Shown here one piece after another: positions 34,800 to 46,200 of a DNA stretch of 64,000 nucleotides (position 1 is its first letter; each line of letters starts with the position of its first letter). The stretch is from Actinoplanes sp. DH11 (GTDB lineage: Bacteria > Actinomycetota > Actinomycetes > Mycobacteriales > Micromonosporaceae). Location: NCBI RefSeq assembly GCF_020873875.1, contig NZ_JAHWGU010000003.1, forward strand, positions 1 to 64,000. The letters run 5' to 3'. Both the position numbers and the translations under genes were made by a program. The notes beneath the pieces are model-generated. The model was given only the letters and a program-made list of their open reading frames with translations. It was not told the DNA's origin and did no database searches.

Positions 34800-37216
34800 T
34801 TCCCGGCTGCCTGTCGGGTGACCCGGGCGTGTTCGGCTGCCCGGGTGCTGCGGATGATCCCGGCGACGTCATCCGGCGCGCCCTTCTTCAGGAGATTCAC
34901 CTTGGCCCGCAATCGCTTGATGGTGTCCTCGGCCGGTTTCTTGAGCGCGTCTTCCTCGTGCCACGGGATTTTCGCCAGCTGATCGGCCGCGCTGGTGAGC
35001 GCTGCGATCGCCTCGGCGCGGGTGTCCGCCTTGGGGTCTGCGTTGGTGAGAGCTTCGTGGATCAGCTCGGCGGCATCATCCAGGGAGGTGTCGTCGAAGT
35101 TCACGTTGCGGGGGCGGGTCGAGCGTTCGCCCTTGCCGCCGCGCCCGCCCGCGTCCAAGGTGGCGAACGGCAGCAGGTTGCGGAAGCTCAGGAAGGCGGT
35201 GGCTGCTTCGGCGACGTCGGTGGTGTCGAGTACCGCCTCCGCTTGGGCGAAGATATCCACCAGCTGGCCTGCCTCCAGCTGGTCGGCGGGCAGGAGCCAG
35301 TCCAGCTTCATCACGTCGGAATCGAGATCGTTCAGCGTCTCTTCGGCCAGCGCGCCGATTGCTTCCTCCGCCGAGGTGGCCTTGCTGACCAGCGCCTGTA
35401 CGGCGGCGACCTCCACGGTCCAGGCTGTGGTGTGCGAGCCCATGCCGGCCACCCCGGTGGGAGCGGCCGCCCGTCCGTTGACTGTCAGGGGCACGGCGGC
35501 GGCGGGGTCGTAGGTGACGACCAGTTCCTCGTTGGAGGAGTCGGTGGTCCAGCTGTTCGCCTCCGCCGGCGTCGGCGTGGCGGTGATCTCGCCGTACCGG
35601 GCGGTGACGGCTTTCATGAGATCGGTCAGGGGCGTGGTCTCGGCGGCCTTCGGAAAGGCCGCGATGATTTCCGTCTCGATTTTGTCGAGTGCTGCCGCCG
35701 TGGCCTTCTCGCGGCTCTGGGCGTCGGTGTCCTCCTTCTCGCGGCGTCCGAGGAAATGGGAGACCGTCACCGCCCGGGGGTATGCGGCGGCAGCCGTGCG
35801 TTGGTGCTCGTGCACCAGTTCGGCGAGCATCAAGGCGGCCCTGGGCAACGCGTTGATCTCCCGCGTCACAAGCTCATTGACCTCGGCTGTCGCGTCCGCC
35901 GTCCCACGCAGGACCGAGATCTGCATCTCATTGATGACCTTCGTACGTGATTGCTTGTTCGTCACATTGCTGAAAGTGTGCAACTGAGTTGCGCTGTCCC
36001 GGATCCGCTCGGCAGCGCGCTTCATCGACGTGCTGGTGGTTCGAGCGGCCAGAGCGATCGCCTCGGTCCTGATCGCCTCGGTGTCGAGCGCCGGCCGGGT
36101 GGGCCCGGACTGCCACTCGATCTCATAGCTGAGCCTTTTCGACAGGCCGTTGAGCGTCGTGAGTTCGGCCTGTGCGACGGCCACCTCGTCGGTGAACAAC
36201 AACGACGCGTCCGACTCCCGCAGCGCGGCGTCGAAGGCGAACAGGCCCCACAGCTGGTCACGCAGGATGCCGGCGTCGGTGTCCGGCAGCGCCGCGGCCC
36301 CCTTCGGCTCACCCCGCTTCTCGACCTCGAGGATGCGCTGACGTTTCCAGTTCTCCGTCGAGCCCTTCGAACCACCCGCGGACGCGGCGAGCACCGTCGC
36401 GAACGGAAGGTAGTTGAGATAGGCCAGGTGGTTGGCGATCGCTTTCTGCAGCTCGGCGGCCGCCTTCGCGGTGTCACCGGCCGCCGCTGCGGTCTTCGCC
36501 GCCGCGAGCTGAGTGGCGGTGAGCCAGGCCCAGTTCTCCAGCGGGCCGACACGTTGCTCCCGGTCGGGCAGCATGTCGAACAGTTTCATGCCTGCCGAGT
36601 CCGGCTGGGACATCCACCCCTCGGCGTCTCGTTGGGCGTTGCCGAGCAGGTCGATGGCCTTGTCGATCGGCTGGCCGTGCATGCGGGCCCGGATGCTGTC
36701 GACGATGGCCGACCAGGCCACCGTGTGGTCGCCCATCGGGCCGCCGAACGGCGACGGCGTGCGCTGCTGCGAACTGATCTGCAGGTTCGTGATCCGCGCC
36801 GTGTCGTCGAGGGTGACCAGCGGTTGCATCCGTACCCGGGTCATGGCCGGCAGGTCATCGTGCCGGCGCGCCAGCAGGGTCTGAGCCGCCGTCGTGGCGG
36901 ACCCGGAACCCGGCCCGCTTACCGAGGACGTGTCCCGGACGGCACCCCCGGTGAGGTCCTCGGTCTTCACCCGTTTGGAGGGCCGGGCGGAGGCAGCCAC
37001 GCCGGTGTCACCGCCGGTCGCGGCTGATCCGCTGCCGGCCGGCGACAGGTCACCGGTCAGCGGGCCGCCGTGCGAGCCGGACGAGGCTTGCGACTCGTGC
37101 GTGCTGTCATCGGTGTCCATCCGACCCGGGTCGGGCGAGGTGTCCGTGTCTTTCATCGGGTTACGGCTGGGGGTCTTGCGCTTCGTGGAGCCCTTGGGCT
37201 TGCCTTTGAGCGGCAC
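34796..37216 (-). CDS. Hypothetical 806-aa protein with duplicated module and NLS-like N-terminus
   Basis: ATG 37216. Residues 1-110 are disordered, rich in Ser/Gly/Asp/Thr, with basic clusters KRK at 12-14 and RPSKRVKTED at 78-87; the latter resembles the c-Myc nuclear signal PAAKRVKLD. Two copies of a helical module follow: about 157-290 (GPMGDHTVAW... MKLFDMLP... YLNYLPFATVLAASAGGSKG) and about 588-700 (GMGSHTTAW... MKLDWLLP... FRNLLPFATLDAGGRGGKG). Between them lie long helices that may form coiled coils. No enzymatic motif, signal peptide or membrane segment. It lies 27 bases after the TcA-like gene and overlaps the next gene by four bases. A cargo, chaperone or structural partner of the TcA-like protein is possible; none is shown. 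Confidence 0.75.
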   Translation of the reverse strand: MPLKGKPKGSTKRKTPSRNPMKDTDTSPDPGRMDTDDSTHESQASSGSHGGPLTGDLSPAGSGSAATGGDTGVAASARPSKRVKTEDLTGGAVRDTSSVSGPGSGSATTAAQTLLARRHDDLPAMTRVRMQPLVTLDDTARITNLQISSQQRTPSPFGGPMGDHTVAWSAIVDSIRARMHGQPIDKAIDLLGNAQRDAEGWMSQPDSAGMKLFDMLPDREQRVGPLENWAWLTATQLAAAKTAAAAGDTAKAAAELQKAIANHLAYLNYLPFATVLAASAGGSKGSTENWKRQRILEVEKRGEPKGAAALPDTDAGILRDQLWGLFAFDAALRESDASLLFTDEVAVAQAELTTLNGLSKRLSYEIEWQSGPTRPALDTEAIRTEAIALAARTTSTSMKRAAERIRDSATQLHTFSNVTNKQSRTKVINEMQISVLRGTADATAEVNELVTREINALPRAALMLAELVHEHQRTAAAAYPRAVTVSHFLGRREKEDTDAQSREKATAAALDKIETEIIAAFPKAAETTPLTDLMKAVTARYGEITATPTPAEANSWTTDSSNEELVVTYDPAAAVPLTVNGRAAAPTGVAGMGSHTTAWTVEVAAVQALVSKATSAEEAIGALAEETLNDLDSDVMKLDWLLPADQLEAGQLVDIFAQAEAVLDTTDVAEAATAFLSFRNLLPFATLDAGGRGGKGERSTRPRNVNFDDTSLDDAAELIHEALTNADPKADTRAEAIAALTSAADQLAKIPWHEEDALKKPAEDTIKRLRAKVNLLKKGAPDDVAGIIRSTRAAEHARVTRQAAGK

Positions 37217-37243
37217 GGCCGCCTCCGTCCGGATCGTCCGCGC

Positions 37244-40200
37244 TCAGGCGGTGGCTCGGTAGTTGATGATGAGGACGAGACCGGTCAGCCCCGCGGGATC
37301 GCCGTCCAGCACCAGGTCCAGCCCGGTGCCGTCGGCGGGCAGGGTAAGGCCCGGTGTGCTCAGCAGACGGCCGTCGGCCAGCGGCAAGTTGCGGTTGCCG
37401 TTGATCAGTAGCCTGGCCCCGCCGGCCCGGCCCGGGTCGTAGGAGTAGGCGGCGTGGATGCCGTTGATCTGCCGCCCGGTCATGGCCGGGAAGTCGTGCT
37501 CGGTCAGCGGCAGCCGCAACCGCCGGCTCTCACCGGTGAGGAGCTGTTCCCAGTCGTACGGGAAGTCGGCGGCGACGTCGAGGTAGCGGGCCGCCGGGTA
37601 CGGCTTGAGCATGCCCCGCACCGCGCCGGTAAAGGTCTCGCCGCCGTTGGCGGCCGTGTACCGCACGGTCAGCGCGACATCACCGGGCTGCTGCGCCGGC
37701 CGCCGGCCGGTCAGTTCCAGCCGCCAGCTGGAGACGGCGCCGGTGCCCTCGAACGGCAGGTACCGGTCGTCGTCGAAGCGCGTCTCGAACAGGCCGTTGT
37801 TGTCGTAACCCTCCGGCACGTCGGATAGGGCGATCTGCTGGTCGGCGCGCCAGTCGAAGCGCACCGTGGGCGGCGGCTCACCGCGCGGATCGAGCAGGTG
37901 CTTGACCGCGCGGGGATCGGCGGCCAGCACAGTCTTGTGGCCGGTCTGGGTCAGCACGGCGCTGAGTGGGACTACCGTGCCTTCCGTGCCGGTGAAGGTG
38001 ACCGCGATGGTGCGGAGCTGGCGCCGGAAGTGGCCGGGGAAGTCCCGGTCGAAGAGTTCCTCGCGAAGCGTGAACTCGCACACTCCTTCGGTGCGCAGCC
38101 GTAACAGGGCCACCGCGTCGAGGTCTCGCAGCGACACCCGTTTGGTGATCTCCAGGTCCCGGCTGTGGCTGTCCGCGTACGCCTTGCCCAGCTTGTCCAG
38201 GTCGAGGGTGAGGCTTTCGCCGGCGAGCAGGCCGTTGCGCCGGCTCTCCCAGTACGCCGCCTTGACATACGCCACGGTGCTCTGCGGCACGCCGCGTTCG
38301 AAGTGGAACGCCCGCTCGGCGCTGCGGGCGGTCTCCTCGGCCAGCCCGTACGCCTCGAAGTAGAGGGCACCGAGCCGGGCCGCGGTCCACTGGTAGAGCT
38401 CGGCGCCACTGAACTTGTCCCGCAGGAACGCGGCGACCTGGTCCTGGTGGGCGATCTGCTGCCGCAGGATGTCCAGTTCGCCCCGCACGGCGGTGAGCTG
38501 GTGCTCGGCGGCGGCGACCTCCGGCTCCAGTTGGGCGAGGTCGTTGCGTGCCATGTCGAGCTGGAACTGCCAGTCCTGCTGGGCCTGCTCCTGATCGGAT
38601 CGGACGCCCAGCAGTTCGCCCATGACACTGAGCCCTTCGCCCAGCGACTCGGCGATCTCGGCGGCGTTCTCCAGCGAGTCGCCGACCTGTTTTCCGCCGT
38701 ACTCGGTGCCGAGGATGAACGGGCCCACCAGCACCTGTGGGGTCGCGTGGGCGACCGAGGCGTAGATCTTGAGGCCGCTGGAGACCAGGTGCGCGGTGGA
38801 GGCCGCCGCCATGGTGGTGAGCTGGGCGAGCTGCAGCGGCGACAGCCCGTCATCGAGCAACTTCTGGTAGTGGGCGATCCGCGCGCCGGCGGCGTCCCGG
38901 GCGGCCCGCGCCGATCGGAGGTTCGCCTCGGCCGCGCCGACCTGCGCCTGCCGGGCACCGCGGGTGAGCGCGAGGATCTCCGACTCCTGCCGGGTCTGCA
39001 ACAGGATGAGCTGCTCGGTGTCGCGCCGGTCGAGGGCGCCCAGCAGGTCCTGCCCGAACTGGCGCAGCCGGTCGGCCAGTTCCTGGGCGCGGCGGAACAC
39101 GACCGGGAACCGGTGGTGCGGCACGGGCACGGTGCCGCCGCGCAGGGCGGACTCCACCCCGGCGCCGGAGGCGACGCTGCGGACCAGGTCACCCGGGTCC
39201 ACGGGTGGGGCGAACAACGGCACCGGACGGCTGATCCCCATGATGTCCAAGGACAGCCGGATCTTGCGGAGCCGGTCCTCGACCAGATCCCAGTAGGCAC
39301 CGAGCGCCGAGTTGCCCGGAACCTGGAAGTAGGTGTCGGCGACGGTGCTGTGCACCGCTCCCGCACCGTCGAGCATGGCGCCGCCCGCGGTCAGCTCGGC
39401 CCGGGCACCGGCCGGTTCGGCCCGGGCGTCGAGCTCACGGTAGCTGCGGGCGGGTGTCGGGGCTGCGGCTGCGGGCATGTCCGGGCGTACGCCGAGCAGA
39501 TCGTGGGCGAGGATGTAGAGCATCCGTGCCTCGTCGATGCTCTCCGGGGTGTACTGGCGGAACAGCAGGTCGCCCCAGTCGAGCAGGTTGTCGATGTAGC
39601 CCATGACGGTGGCCCGGCGGTAGGCGGCCGGGCGGAGCTCGGCGATGGCGTGCGGGTCGAAGGGGTCGTTGCGGTAGGCGTCCAGCAGCCGGCCACGGTC
39701 ACCCATCAGGTCGTACTGGCGCTGCAGTTCCTTCGCCACGGCCAAAGCCTCCCGCAGTGGGGTGAGGTCGCCGGGGGACGGCAGCCCGGGCGGCGCCGTC
39801 ACCGTCACGGCGGCGACCCCGGCCAGGGACCGGCGGTCGGCTGCGGTCAGTTCCCGTACGCCGTGGAACACCGGCGCCACCGACCGCAGCGTCTCCAGAA
39901 CCGGGTCCAGTTGCCGGTGCAGGGCGTCGGTGTCGGCGCCGATTCTCCGCAGGTCGGTCAGCGCGCCGGAGATGTCGTCGGCGAGCGCGGCCGGGTCCAC
40001 GGCGAGGAAGGGCAGGAAGCGCCAGTAGCGGCCGGGCCGGGTCGGGTCGAAGACGTACTCGTACCAGACGCGCGCGTCCTCGAATCGCTGCGCCGCGTTG
40101 AGCGCCTGCGCGATGAGCAGCGGGGCATGAAAGAAGATCTCCCAGTAGTAGATGCCGTTGGCGCTCTGGAAGTCGAGGTGGTCACGGCCGGGCAGCCAGG

Positions 40201-43200
40201 CCGGGTTGACCCGGTCCGCACGGACCCGCACCGTCGTCGCGTCGGAGCTGCCGGTGCTGAACGCCGGCAGCTCGTCGGTTTCCTGCGTGCCGGTGTCCAG
40301 CAGCGCCGCCACCCCACCGGCGAGCAACCGCTGATTCAGCTTGTACGCGGTGCTGGTGGTGAGGCGGATGACCTCGTGCTGCAGGGCGGCGAACTCGTAC
40401 GGCCGGGTCACCGCCGCCGATCGCGGATAGGTGACATAGGTCGTGTCGATGAACAGGAACAGGTCGGCGGTCGTCTCGAGGGCGCCGGTGATCCCGTCCG
40501 GCAGGTCGCCCCAGCGGCCGGCGGTGCGGGCGAAGTCGCCGAGCCCCGCGAGCCCGGCGGGCGGCACGACCGCGTAGGCGTCGCCGCTGAGAGCGTATCG
40601 GCGCCCGCCTTGCTGGAAGACGGCGTCCAGCGGCCGCGGCAGCGCCCGGGGGTAACCCTCGTCGATCAGGTCAGGGATGCCGCCGTCGGCGCCGAGGGTG
40701 TACCGGACGTACTCGGTGCCGCTGGTCAGATAGAGGTGGTTGCCGTCGACGTACCCGGCGTCGACCGACCACCAGCGGGCGAGCAGGTCGACCTGCGGCG
40801 GTTCTTCGAGACTTCCCTTGCCGGGCCGGGCGTTGCCGGCTTTGACGGCGGCTTCCAGGAACGCCGCGCCCCACTTGCCGAGCAGCCCGCCCGCGAAACG
40901 CGTCAGCAACGCCACGCGGTCGGCCTCCGGCAGGGCGCTGGCCTCCCACCCGCGGTCGACCGGGCGCAGGGTATGCAGATCGGCCGAACTCACCCAGCCC
41001 TTCAGCTCGGCCGAGAAGAAGTACTCGACGCCCTGCGCGCCGGTGTAGGCGTGGTCCACCTTCGACCAGCGCGGCAGGCGTTCGGTGTTGATCGGCAACT
41101 CTTTCGGGTATCCGGCGTCGGCCGGCGCGGTGAGACCGTTGGAGTAGCGCAGGTACTGGCTGCCGGAGAAGACGAAGATCTGATCACCGCGGGTCAGAGC
41201 GGCGTCCACGACGCCGCTGCGGGTGATCGGACGCCCGGTGCGGCCCCACCGGGCGGAGATGGATGAGCTGGGCCCGGAGCGGCTGCGCCCGGTGCGGATC
41301 AGCACGTACTTCCCGACGGTGTTGTCGAAGAAGTAACGGGACCCGTCGGGCAGTTCGACGGCCGCGTCGATGCGGTCCCAGGCGGGCAAGGTCTCGGCGC
41401 TGCCCCGGATCGGCGCCGGTGTGGGTTGCTCGGCCGGGGCCGGGACGACCGGGCGGCACAGGAAGCTGCCACCCTTGTGGTCGACGCTGAACCAGGCTCC
41501 CTCGGTGAACGACGCGGGCGAGCTGAACCAGACGACGCCGAACGGGTCGATGTCGCCCGGCTCGTCGAGGATGAGACCGAGGTCGCCGGTGCGGGCCGGC
41601 TCGGTCGGTATGCCCTCGACTGCGACGGTGTACAGCTCCGGGGTGAGTGCGAAGGCGGCCCCGGTGAGCTCGCCGGCCCCGGTGGCCGCGGTGTAGGTGA
41701 CGACGATCGCCTGGTGCTCGCCCGACTGACCGGGTAGCGGGCCGGAGCGCACGGACAGGGCGACGTTGCCCAGCCCGTCCGGGCGCGGCGCGCCGGTGGC
41801 GAGGATCTGGGCCGGCACCCATTCCTGGTTCAGGTTGCGGAACGAGAAGTAGATTTTGACGTTCTGCTGCACGTCGGGGGTGCTGACCTGTTGGGTGTCA
41901 CCGGTCTGCTTGGCGATGATGGTGGTGGAGCCTGTCGCTTCCGGGGTGACCGTCTCGATCGTCGCCCAGAACACGAAGACCCGGTCGAACGCGTGCACCG
42001 GGTACACCTTCTCGGCGTCGATCTGCACCTCGACGTTGAGCCAGGGTCCCCAGGTGGCCGACAGCCGGTCACCGTCGCGGAAGGTCGCGTCCCGGTAGTA
42101 GTAGCGGCGAGGGCTGGTCCGGGTTCGTCCGAACAGGACCAGTGACCGGCTGCCCTCGGCGGCGTCGCGAGGGGCGTAGACGTAGCCACCGGCGATGGCG
42201 AGCCGGGACACCTCGGTGTATTCGTCCAGATAGCGTTTGTACGCCGCCTGCGCGGCCGGCGCGGTCACGCCGGCCTGGAGCAGATCGTTCTCCAGCTGCC
42301 GGAACGCGGGCGTCTTGGAATCGCGCAGCTCCGGCCGCAGGTAGTTCTCCGGGTAGAGGAAGACTTTGCGGTTCGCCTGCCACGTGCGGTAGTTGCGCAT
42401 CCATGCCCACCACCGCTTGACCCGCTGCCGGGCCTCGTCGTCGTAGCCCGCCGGTGCGGCGGCCGGCTCCAGATCGAGCAGGTAGCGGTGCAGGTGCAAC
42501 TGGACGGCCGCGATCGCCTCCCGGACTCGCGAGGTGCGGCCCTGCGCGCCCATGTCCACGTCGATGAGCAACCGCTCGAAGAGGGTGCCGGGCAGTGGGT
42601 CGGCGACCGGGGCGAGCACCGCCGAGGCCAGCGCGTCGCGGCGCAGCGCGGCCACGTCGTCGTGCAGTTGGTCGGTGAGCACGCTCAGGTCTGCCGCGGA
42701 CAGGGTCTCGGCGAGCATGCCGTGCAGGGCGCGCGCTGCACGCTCCAGCGCTGCGGCCCGCTGCGGCCCGCCGGCCGCGCTGTGCACCGGCGACCAGACA
42801 TCGGTGTGCAGGCGAGCCGGTCCGGTGCCGAACCGGGCGGCGAAGGAGAACTGCTGCACCAGGCGCAGCACCAGCTCCAGGTCGAAACGCTCCTCCTCGC
42901 CGGGCGCCGCAGGCAGGAAACCGCCGTGCCGCTTCGCCCACCGGATGTCCTCGGCAGGCCATCCGAACAGCTCGCTGAGCCGCTGGTAGGGGTCCGGCAC
43001 GGCGGGGTCGTCGGCCAGCACGGCCGAGAGGCTGCCGTCACCGGTGCGGTGTGCGAGCCGAGCGAATCGGGAGATGGTGTGCACGTCGCTGAGCCGGTAA
43101 TCGCCGGCGTCGGCGAATCGGTGGGCGATCGGCTGCGGGAAGGTGCGGTCGACGGCGGTGTACCTGCCGGCCGAGTATCGGACGTACTCGGCGCCCTTGA

Positions 43201-46200
43201 CCAGATAGGTGGCCTGCCCCAGACGGAACGCGCCGTCGATGCCGTCCTCGAACGCGGCGGGCAGATCGCCCCAGTCGTCGCGGATCGTGCGGGGGTGGCC
43301 CGGGTCGGCGTAGGTCAGATCGTTTCCGCTGTAACGGGCGAACTGGCCGCCCCGGAAGATGTACAGCTCCCCGCCGGGGGCGACGAAGGCGGCGTCGATC
43401 GGTGTCCCGGCCGGTGCGAACTCGTTACGCACCCGGCCCCACAGTTCGGCAGCCGGGCGCGGGTCGGCCGGCCGCACGTCGGCGCGCAGGTAGTCGGCGC
43501 CGTGGAACAGGTGGACACCGCCAGCGGCGTCGCGGAACGCGGCGTCGATGCCGTTGCGGAACGGCACCGGCAGGTCGGCGCCGCTCACCGCGCCGAACTC
43601 GCCGGCCGGCGCGGACTCGATGGTGCGCGGGTAGCCGTCATCGACGAGCGCGTAACCGGTGCCGCTGTAGCGGACGTACTGATCGCCGGAGAACAGGAAC
43701 GTGGCCGTGCCGGCCACCAGCGCCGCGTCGACCTTGCCGGTGTCGGTGACGGTGTTGCGGGCCCGACCCAGCGTGGCCACCTCATCGGTCGCGTAGGCCG
43801 ACCGGGAGACGACCTGGCAGCCGTCGCCGGCGAACAGGTACATGTGGCGTCCGCCGGCCACCACCGCGTCCACCCCGCGCGCCGCCGCAGTGTCCTCGAA
43901 GGACTCGGGCAGGTTACGGAACGGCTCCTCGGTACGCAGGTTCGCCGCGATCAGGCGGGGATACCCCGGGTCGGCGTCGCGGTAGTCGGTGCCGCTGTAG
44001 CGGGCGTAGCGCTCGCCGCAGAACACATACGCGGCGCCGGTTTCCGGGTCCACGACAGCGGCGTCGACGCGGGCGAAGGCGGGCATCCCCCACGCCGTGC
44101 GCACCTCGGCCGGATCGCCGAAAGATCGGCCGTCGTACGTGGCGTAGCGCTCGCCGAAGAAGACGTGCGCGCTGCCGTCGCGGGCGATGAACGCGGTCCG
44201 CAGCACCTCGCCCGGTTGGGCGAGTGTGCCGTAACCGCGCCACAACAGGTCCAGCGGTTGCGGCGCGGACCACGCTCCGGACATCCCGGTCCGCCGGACG
44301 AACCGCTCACCGCGCAGCAGCAGCATGGTTTCGTCGATCACCAGGACAGCGGCGGGTGGCCCGAATCCCGGCGCGGCGCCGAAGAACGATGCGTCGGCGA
44401 TGCCGGGCGCCCCGTCCGGCTTGGAGTAGTCCGCGCCGGAGTAGGTGAGGTACCGCATCCGGCCGTCCGCGTCGGCCGGCTCGAACAGGTAGGTCGTCTG
44501 CTGGTAGACGTAGGCCAACGCCACCGCGGTGATTCCGGGGAAGTGCTCCGCGACCGGCCGCGGTGCGCCGCCGGCCTCCCGGGTCGGATAGCTCTGCCCG
44601 GAGTACGTCACGAACTGGTCGCCGCTGAACACGTACGTCGTGGCATCCCGGCCGACCAGGACCGCGTCCACCACGCCGTCGAGGCTGATGGTGTCGCGCG
44701 GCCGGCCCCAGGTGTCGGCGATCGGGTACTCCCGGCGCAGCCGCACGTCGTAGCATCCGGCGCCCTTGAACAGGTAGGCGGCGCCGTCCGGTGCGGTCAG
44801 CGCGGCGTCCAAGCCGGTCATGTAGCCGGTCGGGACGTCGCGCAGCAGCCGGGGACGGGCCGGCGCGGAGTCCGGGACCTTCGCCTCCACCGCGCTGACC
44901 CGGCGCCACCCGGTGACCCCCTCCACCAGCAGCGTCCCGTCCTCGAGGAAGGCACACCGGACGTCGCTGTGACCGGTGTACTGCCGGTAGAGCCGGTCGG
45001 AAACGGCGTGTCGGCGGGAACCCTCGATCAGGTGCACGGTGCCGCGGTCGGCGAACGCCGCGTCGACCCGGGTGAGCGTTACCGGTAGCTTGCCCAGGCG
45101 CGGCTCATCGGGCAGCGCGGAGAGCGGCCGGGGGTAGCCGTCCTGCACGGTGGTGTAGTCCCGGCCCTCGTACCGCACGTACTGGTCGCCGGAGAACAGG
45201 TAGGTGTAGACACGGGTGACCTCCACCCGGTCGACGGTTTCCACTGCCTCCATGACCAGCGTGGCGTCCACCCGGCCGGTCCGGGCCAGGTTGTTCGGCA
45301 CGTGTCCCCACAGCGTGGCGGTGCCAGCCGGGTAGCGGTCGTCGACGCGGGTGTAATCGGCGGTGGAGTAGCGGACGAAGCGGTCGCCGGAGAACACGTA
45401 CGTGCGCCCGTCACGGCCCAGGAAGGCCGCGTCGACCCGGTCGAACGGGATGCTGTCCCAGTGCTGCCGCAGGGTACGCGGTTCGGACCACCAGCGCCGG
45501 CGGCCGTCGAACACCACGAACGTCGTGCCGCTGAACAGGTACGTCAATCCGTCGCGCCCGGTCAGCACCGCGTCGACCTCGGCAAGCCCGGTGCCGAGCC
45601 CGGCCGGCAGATTCCACCAGTCGTCGCTGAGCGGGCGCGGGTAGCCGGAGTCCGGCACGCTGTAGTCCCGGGTCGAGTAGCGCACGTAGTAGGGGCGATC
45701 GTCAGCACTGGACACGGTGAGCCGGTCCGGGCCGAGCCGTACGGTGAAACGGGCACCCTGTTCGTCGGTCAGACCCCACATCGACCCAGTGCCTGGTTCG
45801 ACCCGGGCGTCCGCCGGGAACGACACGCCGTGCTCGGCGAACCGGCGGCGCAGCAACGGCGACAGCCGGCCGCTGTCCAGAGTGGCCTTCCAGCTGGCCG
45901 GGATGGCGAACAGATCGCCGGCGACGCCGACGAGGTAGGTCCGGCCGTCCAGCACGAACGACGCGCGCACCGTGCGCAGCCCGCCCCAGTCGCCGGTGAT
46001 CAAGCGAGGGTAGCCGAGGTCGGCCAGCGCGTAGTCGGCACCCGAGTACCGCAGGTAGCGGCTGCCGCTGAACAGGTAGGTGCGCCCGTCCAGGCCGGTG
46101 AACCCGGCGTCGACGCGGCCGCCGGGCAACGCCGGTCCCAGCCGGCCCCAGCGTTGCGCGGTGGGCACCGGCTCGGCGTCGCGGGTCAGCGCGACCGTCC

